Assembly: GCA_944383825.1 (NCBI GenBank)
Contig: CALWRA010000015.1
Coordinates: forward strand, 1 to 63,354
Length of the DNA: 63,354 bases
Reading direction: 5' to 3'
Source of the DNA: an uncultured Acetatifactor sp.
GTDB lineage: Bacteria > Bacillota > Clostridia > Lachnospirales > Lachnospiraceae
Position numbers and translations under genes: made by a program. The notes beneath the pieces are model-generated. The model was given only the letters and a program-made list of their open reading frames with translations. It was not told the origin of the DNA and did no database searches. Shown here one piece after another: positions 42,791 through 51,200 of the stretch; the stretch's first letter is position 1, and the number at the start of each line of letters is the position of its first letter.

Positions 42791-43971
42791 GGCATCCGGC
42801 TCCCATATTCAAAAAGAGCATTGTCAAATGAAAGCGTATCGATGAGCTGATTTCCCGCAGAAGTCCTGCGGAAAATCTGTATGGTCCCGAATCCGGCCCC
42901 TCCGCCCATTGGCGGATGAGCCGGATTTGTGCCATCAGGCGTTTCATAGCGAAGAGATGTCATAAATTCCTTTCGGCAGCAGCCGGAAATTTTAATCAGG
43001 GCGTCTTTGTTTTGAGCCCTGATGTGCCAGATAAAGCGCTTATTGGTCTCCTTGATCTTCCATCTGAAGCGGGAAAAGCTGCCGGGTCTGGCAAAGAAAA
43101 ATTCAAAATCTTCTCCTGTGTAGGACAGCTGAATCATCAGGCGGCGTTTGAGAGGAAAGAAAAAAAATCTGGAACAGCAGCCGTCCACGGCAAAAGCGGA
43201 ATGCTTCAGTTCTCTGCCGGTCCTCTGGCTGGAAATACTGCCGGAGGAAAGCTGAAGCCAGGGATGATTATAGCTGCGTCCCCAATGCTTATCGGCGTAC
43301 CCGCAGCAGCTTTCCGGATCTACTCGGTAAAGTTTTCCATCTAAAATAACCTGTCCCTGATAGAAGGTGCGTATGCCCTCAGCGTGCCAGAAGCTATTCA
43401 GAGCCCGCAGAGCGGTAAACAGCGTGCCGGACAGGGAACCGGTGTGGCAGGAAACCGCTTTGTGAACCTCAAGATCCCATTCCATATATCCCTCATCCGT
43501 CATGAGGGAACGGTGCCGCGCCTCCTTTTCGGTGACATCCACAAGGCCACGGATTCGGTTTTCACTGTAAAAGCAGTCGCCGATCTGCATTACGAGAGGG
43601 CGGCCAGTGGCCTTGAGGGAAGAGATAGGATAAAAAGCGTGAAGCTGTTTTGAGGAAGGATCGAAAGCGTCAAAGGCTTCCGAAACATCCACCGCCGCTA
43701 CAGAGTCGGCGGCGCCGACGGGAAACACTCCTGCCTTTATCATAACATAAGAAGGCTTCATCCCTCTTTTCTTAAAATAGGGATGAAGGCCCAAAATGGG
43801 GTGTTCGCCTCCCAGCGCCGGATTTATGATGAAGTATTCCACAAAAAAGGTGCGAGACCGTCCTGTGCTTTCCTCAATGCCCACAAAAGAATGCCACCAC
43901 CTCATATATCCGCGGCGGGCGAGAGTGCCCCTCAGCATTTGTGCATTTCTATCCAGATCAGATTTATTCAT
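42787..43971 (-). CDS. Tocopherol-cyclase-like family protein
   Basis: About 394 residues. RGYMRWWHSFVGIEESTGRS near the start, then WDLEVHKAVSCHTG, DKHWGRSYNHPWLQLSSGSI and late beta-strand-rich segments with many Trp and Phe fit the bacterial relatives of the tocopherol cyclase (lipocalin-like) domain. These have no known activity in anaerobes, which make no tocopherol; a lipid-related role is a guess. No signal peptide is visible. The start at 43971 (MNKSDLDRNAQ) has only a distant GGGGAG; an upstream in-frame start at 44043 looks worse. Confidence 0.65.
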   Translation of the reverse strand: MNKSDLDRNAQMLRGTLARRGYMRWWHSFVGIEESTGRSRTFFVEYFIINPALGGEHPILGLHPYFKKRGMKPSYVMIKAGVFPVGAADSVAAVDVSEAFDAFDPSSKQLHAFYPISSLKATGRPLVMQIGDCFYSENRIRGLVDVTEKEARHRSLMTDEGYMEWDLEVHKAVSCHTGSLSGTLFTALRALNSFWHAEGIRTFYQGQVILDGKLYRVDPESCCGYADKHWGRSYNHPWLQLSSGSISSQRTGRELKHSAFAVDGCCSRFFFFPLKRRLMIQLSYTGEDFEFFFARPGSFSRFRWKIKETNKRFIWHIRAQNKDALIKISGCCRKEFMTSLRYETPDGTNPAHPPMGGGAGFGTIQIFRRTSAGNQLIDTLSFDNALFEYGSRMP

Positions 43972-44231
43972 TGGTAAATTTATACTCCCCAAGGCGATTG
44001 AAATCAGTTTACATAACTCAATTAAAACTATATTTCGTAGCAACTGCCCTCATTATAATACAAGATATTGTGAATGACAATAGTGTCATAGAAATCTTAA
44101 GATATTTTCATTTTTTGGAGTATCTGTTTTCGGCTGCCTGAAGAGAAACGGATGAAGGCTGTTTATACTGACCTGCGGTAAACAATAAGTGAAATGAAAA
44201 ATCCACTCAAAATATACATGATTAGCTGTTT

Positions 44232-44640
44232 TACCGAATACGAATATCCATCGCTACATAATTATGCTCTTTTTCGGGCAGCTCCTCTGTAGTCAGATAA
44301 GCAAACAGCAGGGACCGGGTCTTGCCGCCCTGTATTTTAGGCTTCTGGCAGATTACGGCTGCAATGGTTCCATCCATGACCGGATCTCTGGTGGTAACAG
44401 AGCGTTGTTCTCAGGATGTCTGTTTAAAAGCGTCGCTTTTGGTATAATTGCTTCCCATGTACGCAATTCGCCGGTCATTCACAATATCTGCGTTGAAGGT
44501 CACTATGGGGATGCCTTTTTCATAGAGCTCATCAATGCGCTCATCAAACAGCTTTATAATCTGGGTGTTGAGCGGGAGGAAAACTCTGAGCTCATGTTTC
44601 CGCCGATGCAGGTGTCTCCGAATATAAATCAAGAATGATT
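44232..44640 (-). pseudogene. LacI-type sugar-binding regulator remnant
   Basis: One frame (44411-44632) reads IDELYEKGIPIVTFNADIVN and YMGSNYTKS, and a second frame further on reads VMDGTIAAVICQKPKIQGGK and LLFAYLTTEELPEKE up to a TAA at 44232. Both belong to the periplasmic-binding-protein-like effector domain of LacI-family regulators or sugar-binding proteins. The part between them is deleted with a frame change, and the DNA-binding half is absent. Its 5' end is overlapped by the 3' end of the beta-lactamase gene. Confidence 0.78.
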
Positions 44641-45560
44641 TGGGTCGCTATTTCCCTGGCCTTGGCGCTGGATACGTCCATTCCCTGTGATTCGCCAAGA
44701 TACACGCAAAAATAAATTCTTTTTGAAGCAACGTCTGCAAAGCCTGTAAACCACGCATCTACAACAACTCCCTGGGCTTTTCCCATTCCAGTTTTTCCAT
44801 AGATAAAAATGTTTGACTCAGGGTATTCCGAAGTTAGCATTACCTGTTCCAACAGACTTTTGGCTTCTTCCGAATATTCCGATTTGGGACCGAAAATCTG
44901 TTCCATAATTTTCGTCTGCTCTTTGGGCGATATTTTCAGAGATGATTCAATCCAAAAGCCTGTTAACGAGGGATTGCTGTTATTGGTATTTAGCCTTCCC
45001 TCCCAATCGGATATATCGCAGTTTCCGTATGGAAGCTTTTCCAATTCGGCCTGTATGGAAGCTTCTCCAATCTCATCAATCACTTCTCGAAAATACCATA
45101 CACAGGAGGCTTGAAAGGCTTCATCAAAGCTAATATCCTTGTTCCAGGCTTCATTCCAGAAGGTTTCTCCGCTCCATTTTCGAATGGAATCATCCGGTTC
45201 AATCACTCCTGTTTCCAAGCCAATCAACGAGGAAATGATTTTAAATGTAGAGCAGGGTGATCGCCGGAGATCAGCCAAATCTGGATTGTACACCCGGCAG
45301 CCATTCTCAGCTGGATCATAAATAACAGCCGTACCGTTTATTCCCTCAAAGTAGTCCGACCAATCGGCAGTTGCCACTGTGATTTCCTTCTCCTTTTGAG
45401 GAACGCTTTGCGGACGCTGTGTTGCTTGCTCTTCCGTGTACTCGTCGCTGATGTTCACAGAACCTGTCTCCGCAGGTATGCTGTTTTCTCTTGCGCCGCA
45501 GCCTCCACATAAAAATGCTGAGGCACACATTAATATAATGCCGTATTTTAGTATTTTCAT
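44592..45560 (-). CDS. Class D (OXA/CDD-like) beta-lactamase lipoprotein
   Basis: 322 residues. The signal peptide ends FLCGGC (lipidated Cys21), a 40-residue linker follows, and the catalytic domain has Ser104-Thr-Phe-Lys107 in SPCSTFKIISSLIG, YGN in KLPYGNCDISDW and KTG in FIYGKTGMGKAQG. This is the class D serine beta-lactamase layout seen in Gram-positive CDD-type enzymes. It would hydrolyse penicillins outside the membrane. AAGGAGG precedes the ATG at 45560. The last few codons overlap a LacI-type remnant, suggesting the gene's 3' end was set by a rearrangement. No blaI/blaR genes are adjacent. Confidence 0.88.
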   Translation of the reverse strand: MKILKYGIILMCASAFLCGGCGARENSIPAETGSVNISDEYTEEQATQRPQSVPQKEKEITVATADWSDYFEGINGTAVIYDPAENGCRVYNPDLADLRRSPCSTFKIISSLIGLETGVIEPDDSIRKWSGETFWNEAWNKDISFDEAFQASCVWYFREVIDEIGEASIQAELEKLPYGNCDISDWEGRLNTNNSNPSLTGFWIESSLKISPKEQTKIMEQIFGPKSEYSEEAKSLLEQVMLTSEYPESNIFIYGKTGMGKAQGVVVDAWFTGFADVASKRIYFCVYLGESQGMDVSSAKAREIATQIILDLYSETPASAET

Positions 45561-45724
45561 AGACTTGCCTCCTTGAAAATCCCTGACTGAATTCTGCTGC
45601 TTCCCCCGTGATGTGTGATTTTTAGAGAATCCCATTATACTACGAATGCCTCTTTGCAGAAAGCACATATTCATATCATGGCAAAATACTACATAAAAAA
45701 GAACAATTTCGTCAAAATAACACA

Positions 45725-45753
45725 TTGCACTTTTTCTCTGCCGCATTTATACT
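45725..45753 (+). promoter_or_regulatory. Promoter of the MATE gene
   Basis: TTGCAC at 45725-45730 and TATACT at 45748-45753, spaced 17 bases. The rest of the stretch between the beta-lactamase and MATE starts holds the beta-lactamase leader, with TATAAT on the minus strand near 45640. Confidence 0.65.
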
Positions 45754-45822
45754 CGGATACGCAATCAAAGAAAAGAACTGCCCGGGCAAAAACAGAGGGC
45801 GGTCTAAGAAGGAGGAGGCATT

Positions 45823-47169
45823 ATGACCAAGGATATGACAAAAGGAGCTCCCATGAAATTGATACTGGGATTTTCTGTTCCGCTGTTATTCGGTTTTTTA
45901 TTCCAGCAGTTTTATAATCTGGTGGACACGGTCATTGTAGGCAAATTTTTAGGGGTGAATGATCTGGCGGCGGTGGGATCCACCGGCTCAGTAAACTTTT
46001 TGGTTATCGGTTTTTGCATGGGGGTCTGCACAGGATTTTCTATCCCCATTTCCCATAAATTCGGGGCGGGGGATTATGCGGGTATGCGTAAGTATCTGGC
46101 AAACTGTTTATGGCTGTGCCTTGGCTTCGCTGTGGTTATGACGGTTCTTACCACCATTTTCTGCAGAGACATCCTTGTGCTGATGCAAACGCCGGAGGAT
46201 ATTGTGGATGGAGCTTATCAATATATCTGGGTAATTTTTTTGGGCATCCCCACTACCTATCTGTACAATATGGTATCCGGGGTGATAAGAGCGCTGGGAG
46301 ACAGTAAAACGCCGGTTATTTTTCTGGTGCTGTCCTCTTTTGTGAACATTGTGCTGGATCTTTTCTTTATTATCAATCTAAATATGGGAGTGGCGGGAGC
46401 AGCCTGGGCTACTGTAATCGCTCAGGGAGTGTCCGGCGTCTCCTGTCTGCTCTTTATGATTAAAAAATTTGAGCTTTTGCATATACAAAAGGAGGAATGG
46501 GCGCCGGATTCCCACATGATGAGAGTGCTGTGCGGAATGGGAATTCCCATGGGGCTGCAGTATTCCATTACCGCCATCGGCAGTGTGGTTCTGCAGGCGG
46601 CTGCCAATACGCTGGGCTCGGCAGCGGTTGCGGCAATGACGGCAGCGGGCCGTATCGGCAGTTTCCTGGCCTGTCCCTTTGACGCCATGGGCTCTACTAT
46701 GGCTACCTACGGAGGGCAGAATGTAGGGGCAGGAAAACTGGAGCGCATTGGGAAGGGTCTTCGAGCCTGCGTGATGCTGGGAGCAGGGTACTCGGTGATA
46801 GCCGTTTTGATCAGTATTTTTCTGGGACGGCCCCTGGCCATTCTGTTTATGGACGGATCGGAAACCGCCATTATTGACAATGTAAGGCTGTATCTTTTGA
46901 TAAATACTGTATTTTATTTTCCTTTGGCCCTGGTGAATATTGTGCGTTTCCTGATTCAGGGAATGGGATTTCCTAAATTTGCCATTCTGGCCGGAGTGTT
47001 TGAAATGGTTGCCAGGACGCTGGCGGGCTTTCTTTTGGTTCCGGTCCTGGGTTTTTTGGGCGTATGCCTGGGAAGCCCCATCGCCTGGGTAATGGCGGAT
47101 GTCTTTTTGATACCGGCATATTTTCATGTAAGCGGGCGATTGAAAAAGAGAATGGCAGGGACTGACTAA
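45823..47169 (+). CDS. MATE-family efflux transporter
   Basis: 448 residues with twelve membrane helices. MTKGAPMKLILGFSVPLLFG and QQFYNLVDTVIVGKFLG at the start, NFLVIGFCMGVCTGFSIPIS, and GVIRALGDSKTPVIFLVLSS in the middle are MATE signatures. Such proteins export cationic drugs or metabolites with sodium or proton influx. GGAGGAGG precedes the ATG at 45823. It converges on a broken glycosidase gene. Confidence 0.94.
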   Translation: MTKDMTKGAPMKLILGFSVPLLFGFLFQQFYNLVDTVIVGKFLGVNDLAAVGSTGSVNFLVIGFCMGVCTGFSIPISHKFGAGDYAGMRKYLANCLWLCLGFAVVMTVLTTIFCRDILVLMQTPEDIVDGAYQYIWVIFLGIPTTYLYNMVSGVIRALGDSKTPVIFLVLSSFVNIVLDLFFIINLNMGVAGAAWATVIAQGVSGVSCLLFMIKKFELLHIQKEEWAPDSHMMRVLCGMGIPMGLQYSITAIGSVVLQAAANTLGSAAVAAMTAAGRIGSFLACPFDAMGSTMATYGGQNVGAGKLERIGKGLRACVMLGAGYSVIAVLISIFLGRPLAILFMDGSETAIIDNVRLYLLINTVFYFPLALVNIVRFLIQGMGFPKFAILAGVFEMVARTLAGFLLVPVLGFLGVCLGSPIAWVMADVFLIPAYFHVSGRLKKRMAGTD

Positions 47170-47177
47170 CGGTCATG

Positions 47178-48489
47178 TCAGAGGGGATTTATTTTTACCA
47201 CTCTTCTGTCGCAGGTGACAAGTCCGTTTACCTCTTTCGCCATGTCGGAGAGTTGGGTGTATACCGCTCCGCTTAAACCCTGGCTTTCCAATGGGATCAG
47301 GCTTTCTCTGATCAGTTGGTGAAAGGCTTTGGATAATTGAGCGGGAGAAGAAAATTTTTTGTAGCCGTAAATATGATCCACACTGGAGGGAACCGGAATG
47401 TGGCAGGCGTAGCCTCCATATTTCGAAATAATAAGGGCTCTTTTGTGATTGACCTTTACCTTTAAAGAGCGAAAGTAATTGTGGGCGCTTACAAAGTCCC
47501 CGGCTTTCTGGTCGAACCAGCCGCTGGCATGGTCTGCCGGACGGCAGGGGTCTTTTTCTTTTATCATTTCTATAATGCGGGCAGCGTCAAACTGTCCCCG
47601 ATATGGGCTGTAAGACCGGGAAACAGCGTTGGAAAATAGCATACAAAGGGTATAGAGTAAATACCGCCGCCGTTTACCATATCTTGCCACACGATCATAC
47701 CAGTTACGTCACAGGGGGCGGTCATAAGTCTATCCGGCCAGTATCCCTGATCCAATATGTCATGGAGAAAACAAGGACTATGATTTAGGAAAACCGGAGA
47801 ACGCCATTTTCGGCCTTTTGAACCGTAAAGCAGCGCATGGCAAAATAGCTGTGGACAAGGTCTTCGTCTCCGACGATTGTCAGGGGATAGAGAAAAGGAG
47901 TCTTGGGAGACCAAGACAGAAAATGCTCTTTCGGCAGGCTGAGGGTCAGTCTGTACCGGACAATATAGTTTTCTGGAACCCATTCATACCAGACGCTCTG
48001 CCAGATTCCGCTCTGGGCCGTATAAACATCCCTCCCCGCTTCAAGGTCTGTTTGCCCGGTGACAGATGGAAGAGTTCGCTTTCGTCCCGGACCCGGATCT
48101 GTACAAGGCAGGGGGAGGCGGAAACAAAATCTGTAATGTCTGCCCAAAAGGGCGGCTATCCTCCTGTGTGGCGCAGAAGTTCATACCCGTTGACATATAC
48201 CACAGCTTTTTGATCTGCTGCGCCGAAATGAAGAAGACAGCGTTTGCGAATATTTTGTATTAATTCTTCCTCCGGGAAGTTCAGGGTTCTCTCATACCAC
48301 AGGTATTCGTTGGGCCTCAGCTGTCTGTTCCTCTCTTTGTGACGATATGATTTGCTCTCTCCAAACGGTGTATAGAGGGACCAGGGTGTCATGGGGGCGG
48401 GCCTTCCGCAGGCTTGGCGCAGCAAACCGATGTGCATACCATACGTATGTGGAAAAGCTGGGAGGAATAAGTGTGAAAGTTTCTTCCAA
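47178..48489 (-). pseudogene. Glycoside hydrolase family 2 gene, fragmented
   Basis: Pieces of a GH2 beta-galactosidase/glucuronidase-like protein lie in several frames: an N-terminal part RPNEYLWYERTLNFPEEE and LLHFGAADQKAVVYVNGYEL (48156-48437), a middle scrap with AQSGIWQSVWYEWVPENYIV (47785-48147), and the C-terminal end IISKYGGYACHIPVPSSVDH to VNGLVTCDRRVVKI (47178-47690). Most of the TIM barrel is missing, with several frameshifts. Divergent from it is an intact GH20 gene, so this was probably a glycan-use locus. Confidence 0.85.
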
Positions 48490-48582
48490 ATTTTATGTAA
48501 TTATTATATAATGGAAAACGTAATTTGCGAACTTTCTAATGTCATAACTTGGTGTCTGCTGAGTCAGGCAGGAGGTGTAAAA

Positions 48583-50478
48583 ATGAAATTTAACACTGCA
48601 TTACTGGATCAAAACAAAAGAAAAATGACGGAAATATTTCTGAAAAGTCAGGGATATGCGTGGGGGGAAGACGGAATTCCCATAGAAGCTGTCCATACGA
48701 AGGAGGCCGTTGCGAAGGTAGAATATGATGGAAAAAGAGCCAGGCTTTCCGGAAAAAAGGATGTGCATTACTACAGAGCGCTTCATTTGCTTCTGCAGGA
48801 AATTGAGGACGGCGGGGACAGGGAGATTGTGAAGGAGGAACGCTGCGGATTCTCTGAAACAGGACTTCTTCTGGACTGCTCCAGAAACGGAGTTATCGCC
48901 GGGGACATGCTTCAGGAGATCATCCGTTTATGTGCGGCCTGCGGTTTGGATCAGGTATACCTTTATATGGAGGATGTATATGAGATTCCGGAGGATCCCT
49001 ATTTTGGGGCCTATAGGGGCAGGTACACAAAAGAGGAGCTCAGGGAGTTGGATGAATATGCCGGACAGGCGGGAGTAGAGCTGATACCGGCCATACAGAC
49101 ACTGGCGCATTTGCGCACCTATCTGCGCTGGCCAAAGGCCAGGGGACTGCAGGATACAGGAGATATTCTTCTGGCAGGGGCGCAGGAGACAGAGGACTTT
49201 GTGCGTCTCATGATCCGCAATGCCTCTCGTCCCTTTTCCTCCCGAAAAATCCATGTGGGCATGGATGAGGCGGACTTGCTGGGACTGGGGAAATATCTGA
49301 AAATCCACGGATACAAGGAACGCTACAGTATCATGACGGAGCATCTTAAGATGGTAAACCGGATCTGTCAGGAGGAAGGGCTGGAGCTGATGATGTGGAG
49401 CGACATGTTTTTCCGGCTGAAATCTCCCACAGGGGACTATTATGATCTGCCTGAGGAAACCGAATTTGACCTGCCGGAGCTTTCAGAGAATGTGACGTTG
49501 GTATATTGGGACTATTATCACCATGCTGGGACGGCATATGATAAAAATATCCGACTGCATAAAAAACTGACAGACAGGATTCGATTTGCCCCAGGGGGAT
49601 GGACCTGGAACGGAATTTCTCCCAATTATCGAAAAGCGGAGAAAACCTTGAAGGAAGGAATGGACTCCTGCAGGAAGCAGGGAATCGATAAGGTGTTTTG
49701 CACCTTTTGGTTTGACAATGGGACTGAGACTCCTGTCAGGACACTGTTTTATTCCGCTATTTATTTCGCGCAGCTTTGCTATCGAAGTCAGCCGGAACCG
49801 GAACAGCTGGATAAATGGCTGTATCAGCTTACCGGATATGGAAAGCGGGAATATGAGCTTCTGGATGCTCTGGACAGTCCTTCAGGAGTTCTTGCAGACA
49901 ACGAAAATGCAGATAATCCTTCCAAGTATTTATTATATCAGGATGCTCTTGTTGGGTTATTTGATGGGCAGGTGGAAGGAACAGGCTTGGACAGGCATTA
50001 CGCAGGACTGAAGGAAAAGCTGGAAAAACTGGCTCCCAGAGGAAGCGCTATGGACCGAATTTTTATTTATTATAAAAATTTGGCGGGGCTTTTAGCGGAC
50101 AAATCCATGCTGGGTGTGGAGCTTCGGAAGGCTTACAGAGAAAATTGCAGAGAAGAGCTGGAGCGTCTTAAAAACCGGGCTTCCTCCTGCGCCGCAAAAG
50201 CGCGCAGTCTCAGAGAGGCGCGAAGGGAAATCTGGTTTCAGGAGTGCAGTCCTTTCGGATACGAGGTTCTGGATATTCGGTTCGGCGGCATCCAGACACG
50301 TCTGGAGAGCGCGGTACAGAGGCTGGAGGACTATCTTGCGGGCCGCGTGGAAAGGATCAGAGAGCTGGAGGAGGACATGCTTCCGTATCATGTGGATGAT
50401 AAAAACAGGGAGCATATTCTGTGCCAGGCGAATTTATGGGAAAATATCGTAAGCGCAGGAAATATAGCAGGGGTTTAA
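48583..50478 (+). CDS. Glycoside hydrolase family 20 beta-hexosaminidase
   Basis: 631 residues without a signal peptide. The GH20 catalytic signature appears as KIHVGMDEADLLGLG with Asp228-Glu229 as the assisting and acid residues, preceded by ELIPAIQTLAHL and DQVYLYMEDVYE. A Trp-rich active-site part (VYWDYYHH, WTWNGISPNY, TFWFDNGTE) follows. The last ~190 residues are helical. It would remove terminal GlcNAc or GalNAc from imported oligosaccharides in the cytosol. The ATG at 48583 follows AGGAGGTG; longer in-frame starts lack a site. Confidence 0.93.
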   Translation: MKFNTALLDQNKRKMTEIFLKSQGYAWGEDGIPIEAVHTKEAVAKVEYDGKRARLSGKKDVHYYRALHLLLQEIEDGGDREIVKEERCGFSETGLLLDCSRNGVIAGDMLQEIIRLCAACGLDQVYLYMEDVYEIPEDPYFGAYRGRYTKEELRELDEYAGQAGVELIPAIQTLAHLRTYLRWPKARGLQDTGDILLAGAQETEDFVRLMIRNASRPFSSRKIHVGMDEADLLGLGKYLKIHGYKERYSIMTEHLKMVNRICQEEGLELMMWSDMFFRLKSPTGDYYDLPEETEFDLPELSENVTLVYWDYYHHAGTAYDKNIRLHKKLTDRIRFAPGGWTWNGISPNYRKAEKTLKEGMDSCRKQGIDKVFCTFWFDNGTETPVRTLFYSAIYFAQLCYRSQPEPEQLDKWLYQLTGYGKREYELLDALDSPSGVLADNENADNPSKYLLYQDALVGLFDGQVEGTGLDRHYAGLKEKLEKLAPRGSAMDRIFIYYKNLAGLLADKSMLGVELRKAYRENCREELERLKNRASSCAAKARSLREARREIWFQECSPFGYEVLDIRFGGIQTRLESAVQRLEDYLAGRVERIRELEEDMLPYHVDDKNREHILCQANLWENIVSAGNIAGV

Positions 50479-50542
50479 GCCGAGCCGCTTTTAAAATACA
50501 TGTATGCCGTTTCTTCCTGAGAAAAGTTATCATTACCATCTG

Positions 50543-50571
50543 TTGACAATAAAAATAGGAATTGTTATTAT
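50543..50571 (+). promoter_or_regulatory. Promoter of ahpC
   Basis: TTGACA at 50543-50548 and TATTAT at 50566-50571, spaced 17 bases. Confidence 0.8.
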
Positions 50572-50590
50572 TTTTGTAGTTAGTCAGAGC

Positions 50591-50605
50591 TAACAATAAT
50601 TATTT
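50591..50605 (+). promoter_or_regulatory. Candidate PerR box in the ahpC leader
   Basis: TAACAATAATTATTT matches the PerR consensus TTATAATNATTATAA at 10 of 14 fixed positions, with the central AAT-N-ATTAT intact. It lies 20 bases after the -10 box, a common repressor position. PerR control of ahpC is usual in Bacillota. Confidence 0.4.
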
Positions 50606-50620
50606 TCAGGAGGTATCAAA

Positions 50621-51184
50621 ATGTCACTTATCAATCGCGAAATTGTTGATTTTTCTGTTCAGGCATATGTGAATGGGGAGTTTAAGAAAGTGTCAAAGGA
50701 GAATGTGCTGGGAAAATGGTCGGTATTTTTCTTTTATCCCGCGGACTTTACCTTTGTATGTCCTACGGAACTGGAGGATCTTGCAAATAAATATGAAGAG
50801 TTCCAAAAGATCGGCTGTGAAATCTACAGTGTTTCCTGCGACACCCATTATGTACACAAGGCATGGCATGACGCTTCAAAAACCATTCAGAAAATTAATT
50901 ATCCCATGCTTGCGGATCCCACAGGCGTGCTGGCAAGGGGCTTCGATGTGATGATTGAGGAGGATGGCCTGGCAGAGAGAGGGAGCTTTATCGTAAATCC
51001 CGAGGGAAAGATAGTTGCTTATGAGGTGATTGCAGGGAATGTTGGAAGAAATGCGGACGAGCTGTTCCGTCGTGTTCAGGCTTCTCAGTTCGTGGCAGAG
51101 CATGGAGATCAGGTATGCCCTGCAAAATGGCAGCCCGGAGCAAAGACGTTGAAGCCCAGCCTGGATTTGGTGGGCCTGATCTAA
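50621..51184 (+). CDS. ahpC: Alkyl hydroperoxide reductase peroxiredoxin
   Basis: 187 residues. Peroxidatic Cys47 is in PADFTFVCPTELEDL and resolving Cys166 in HGDQVCPAKWQPG, a typical two-cysteine peroxiredoxin of full length. It reduces hydrogen peroxide and organic hydroperoxides and is recycled by the reductase encoded 16 bases downstream. CAGGAGG precedes the ATG. Confidence 0.97.
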   Translation: MSLINREIVDFSVQAYVNGEFKKVSKENVLGKWSVFFFYPADFTFVCPTELEDLANKYEEFQKIGCEIYSVSCDTHYVHKAWHDASKTIQKINYPMLADPTGVLARGFDVMIEEDGLAERGSFIVNPEGKIVAYEVIAGNVGRNADELFRRVQASQFVAEHGDQVCPAKWQPGAKTLKPSLDLVGLI

Positions 51185-51200
51185 CGGAGGAAGCGCGCGC

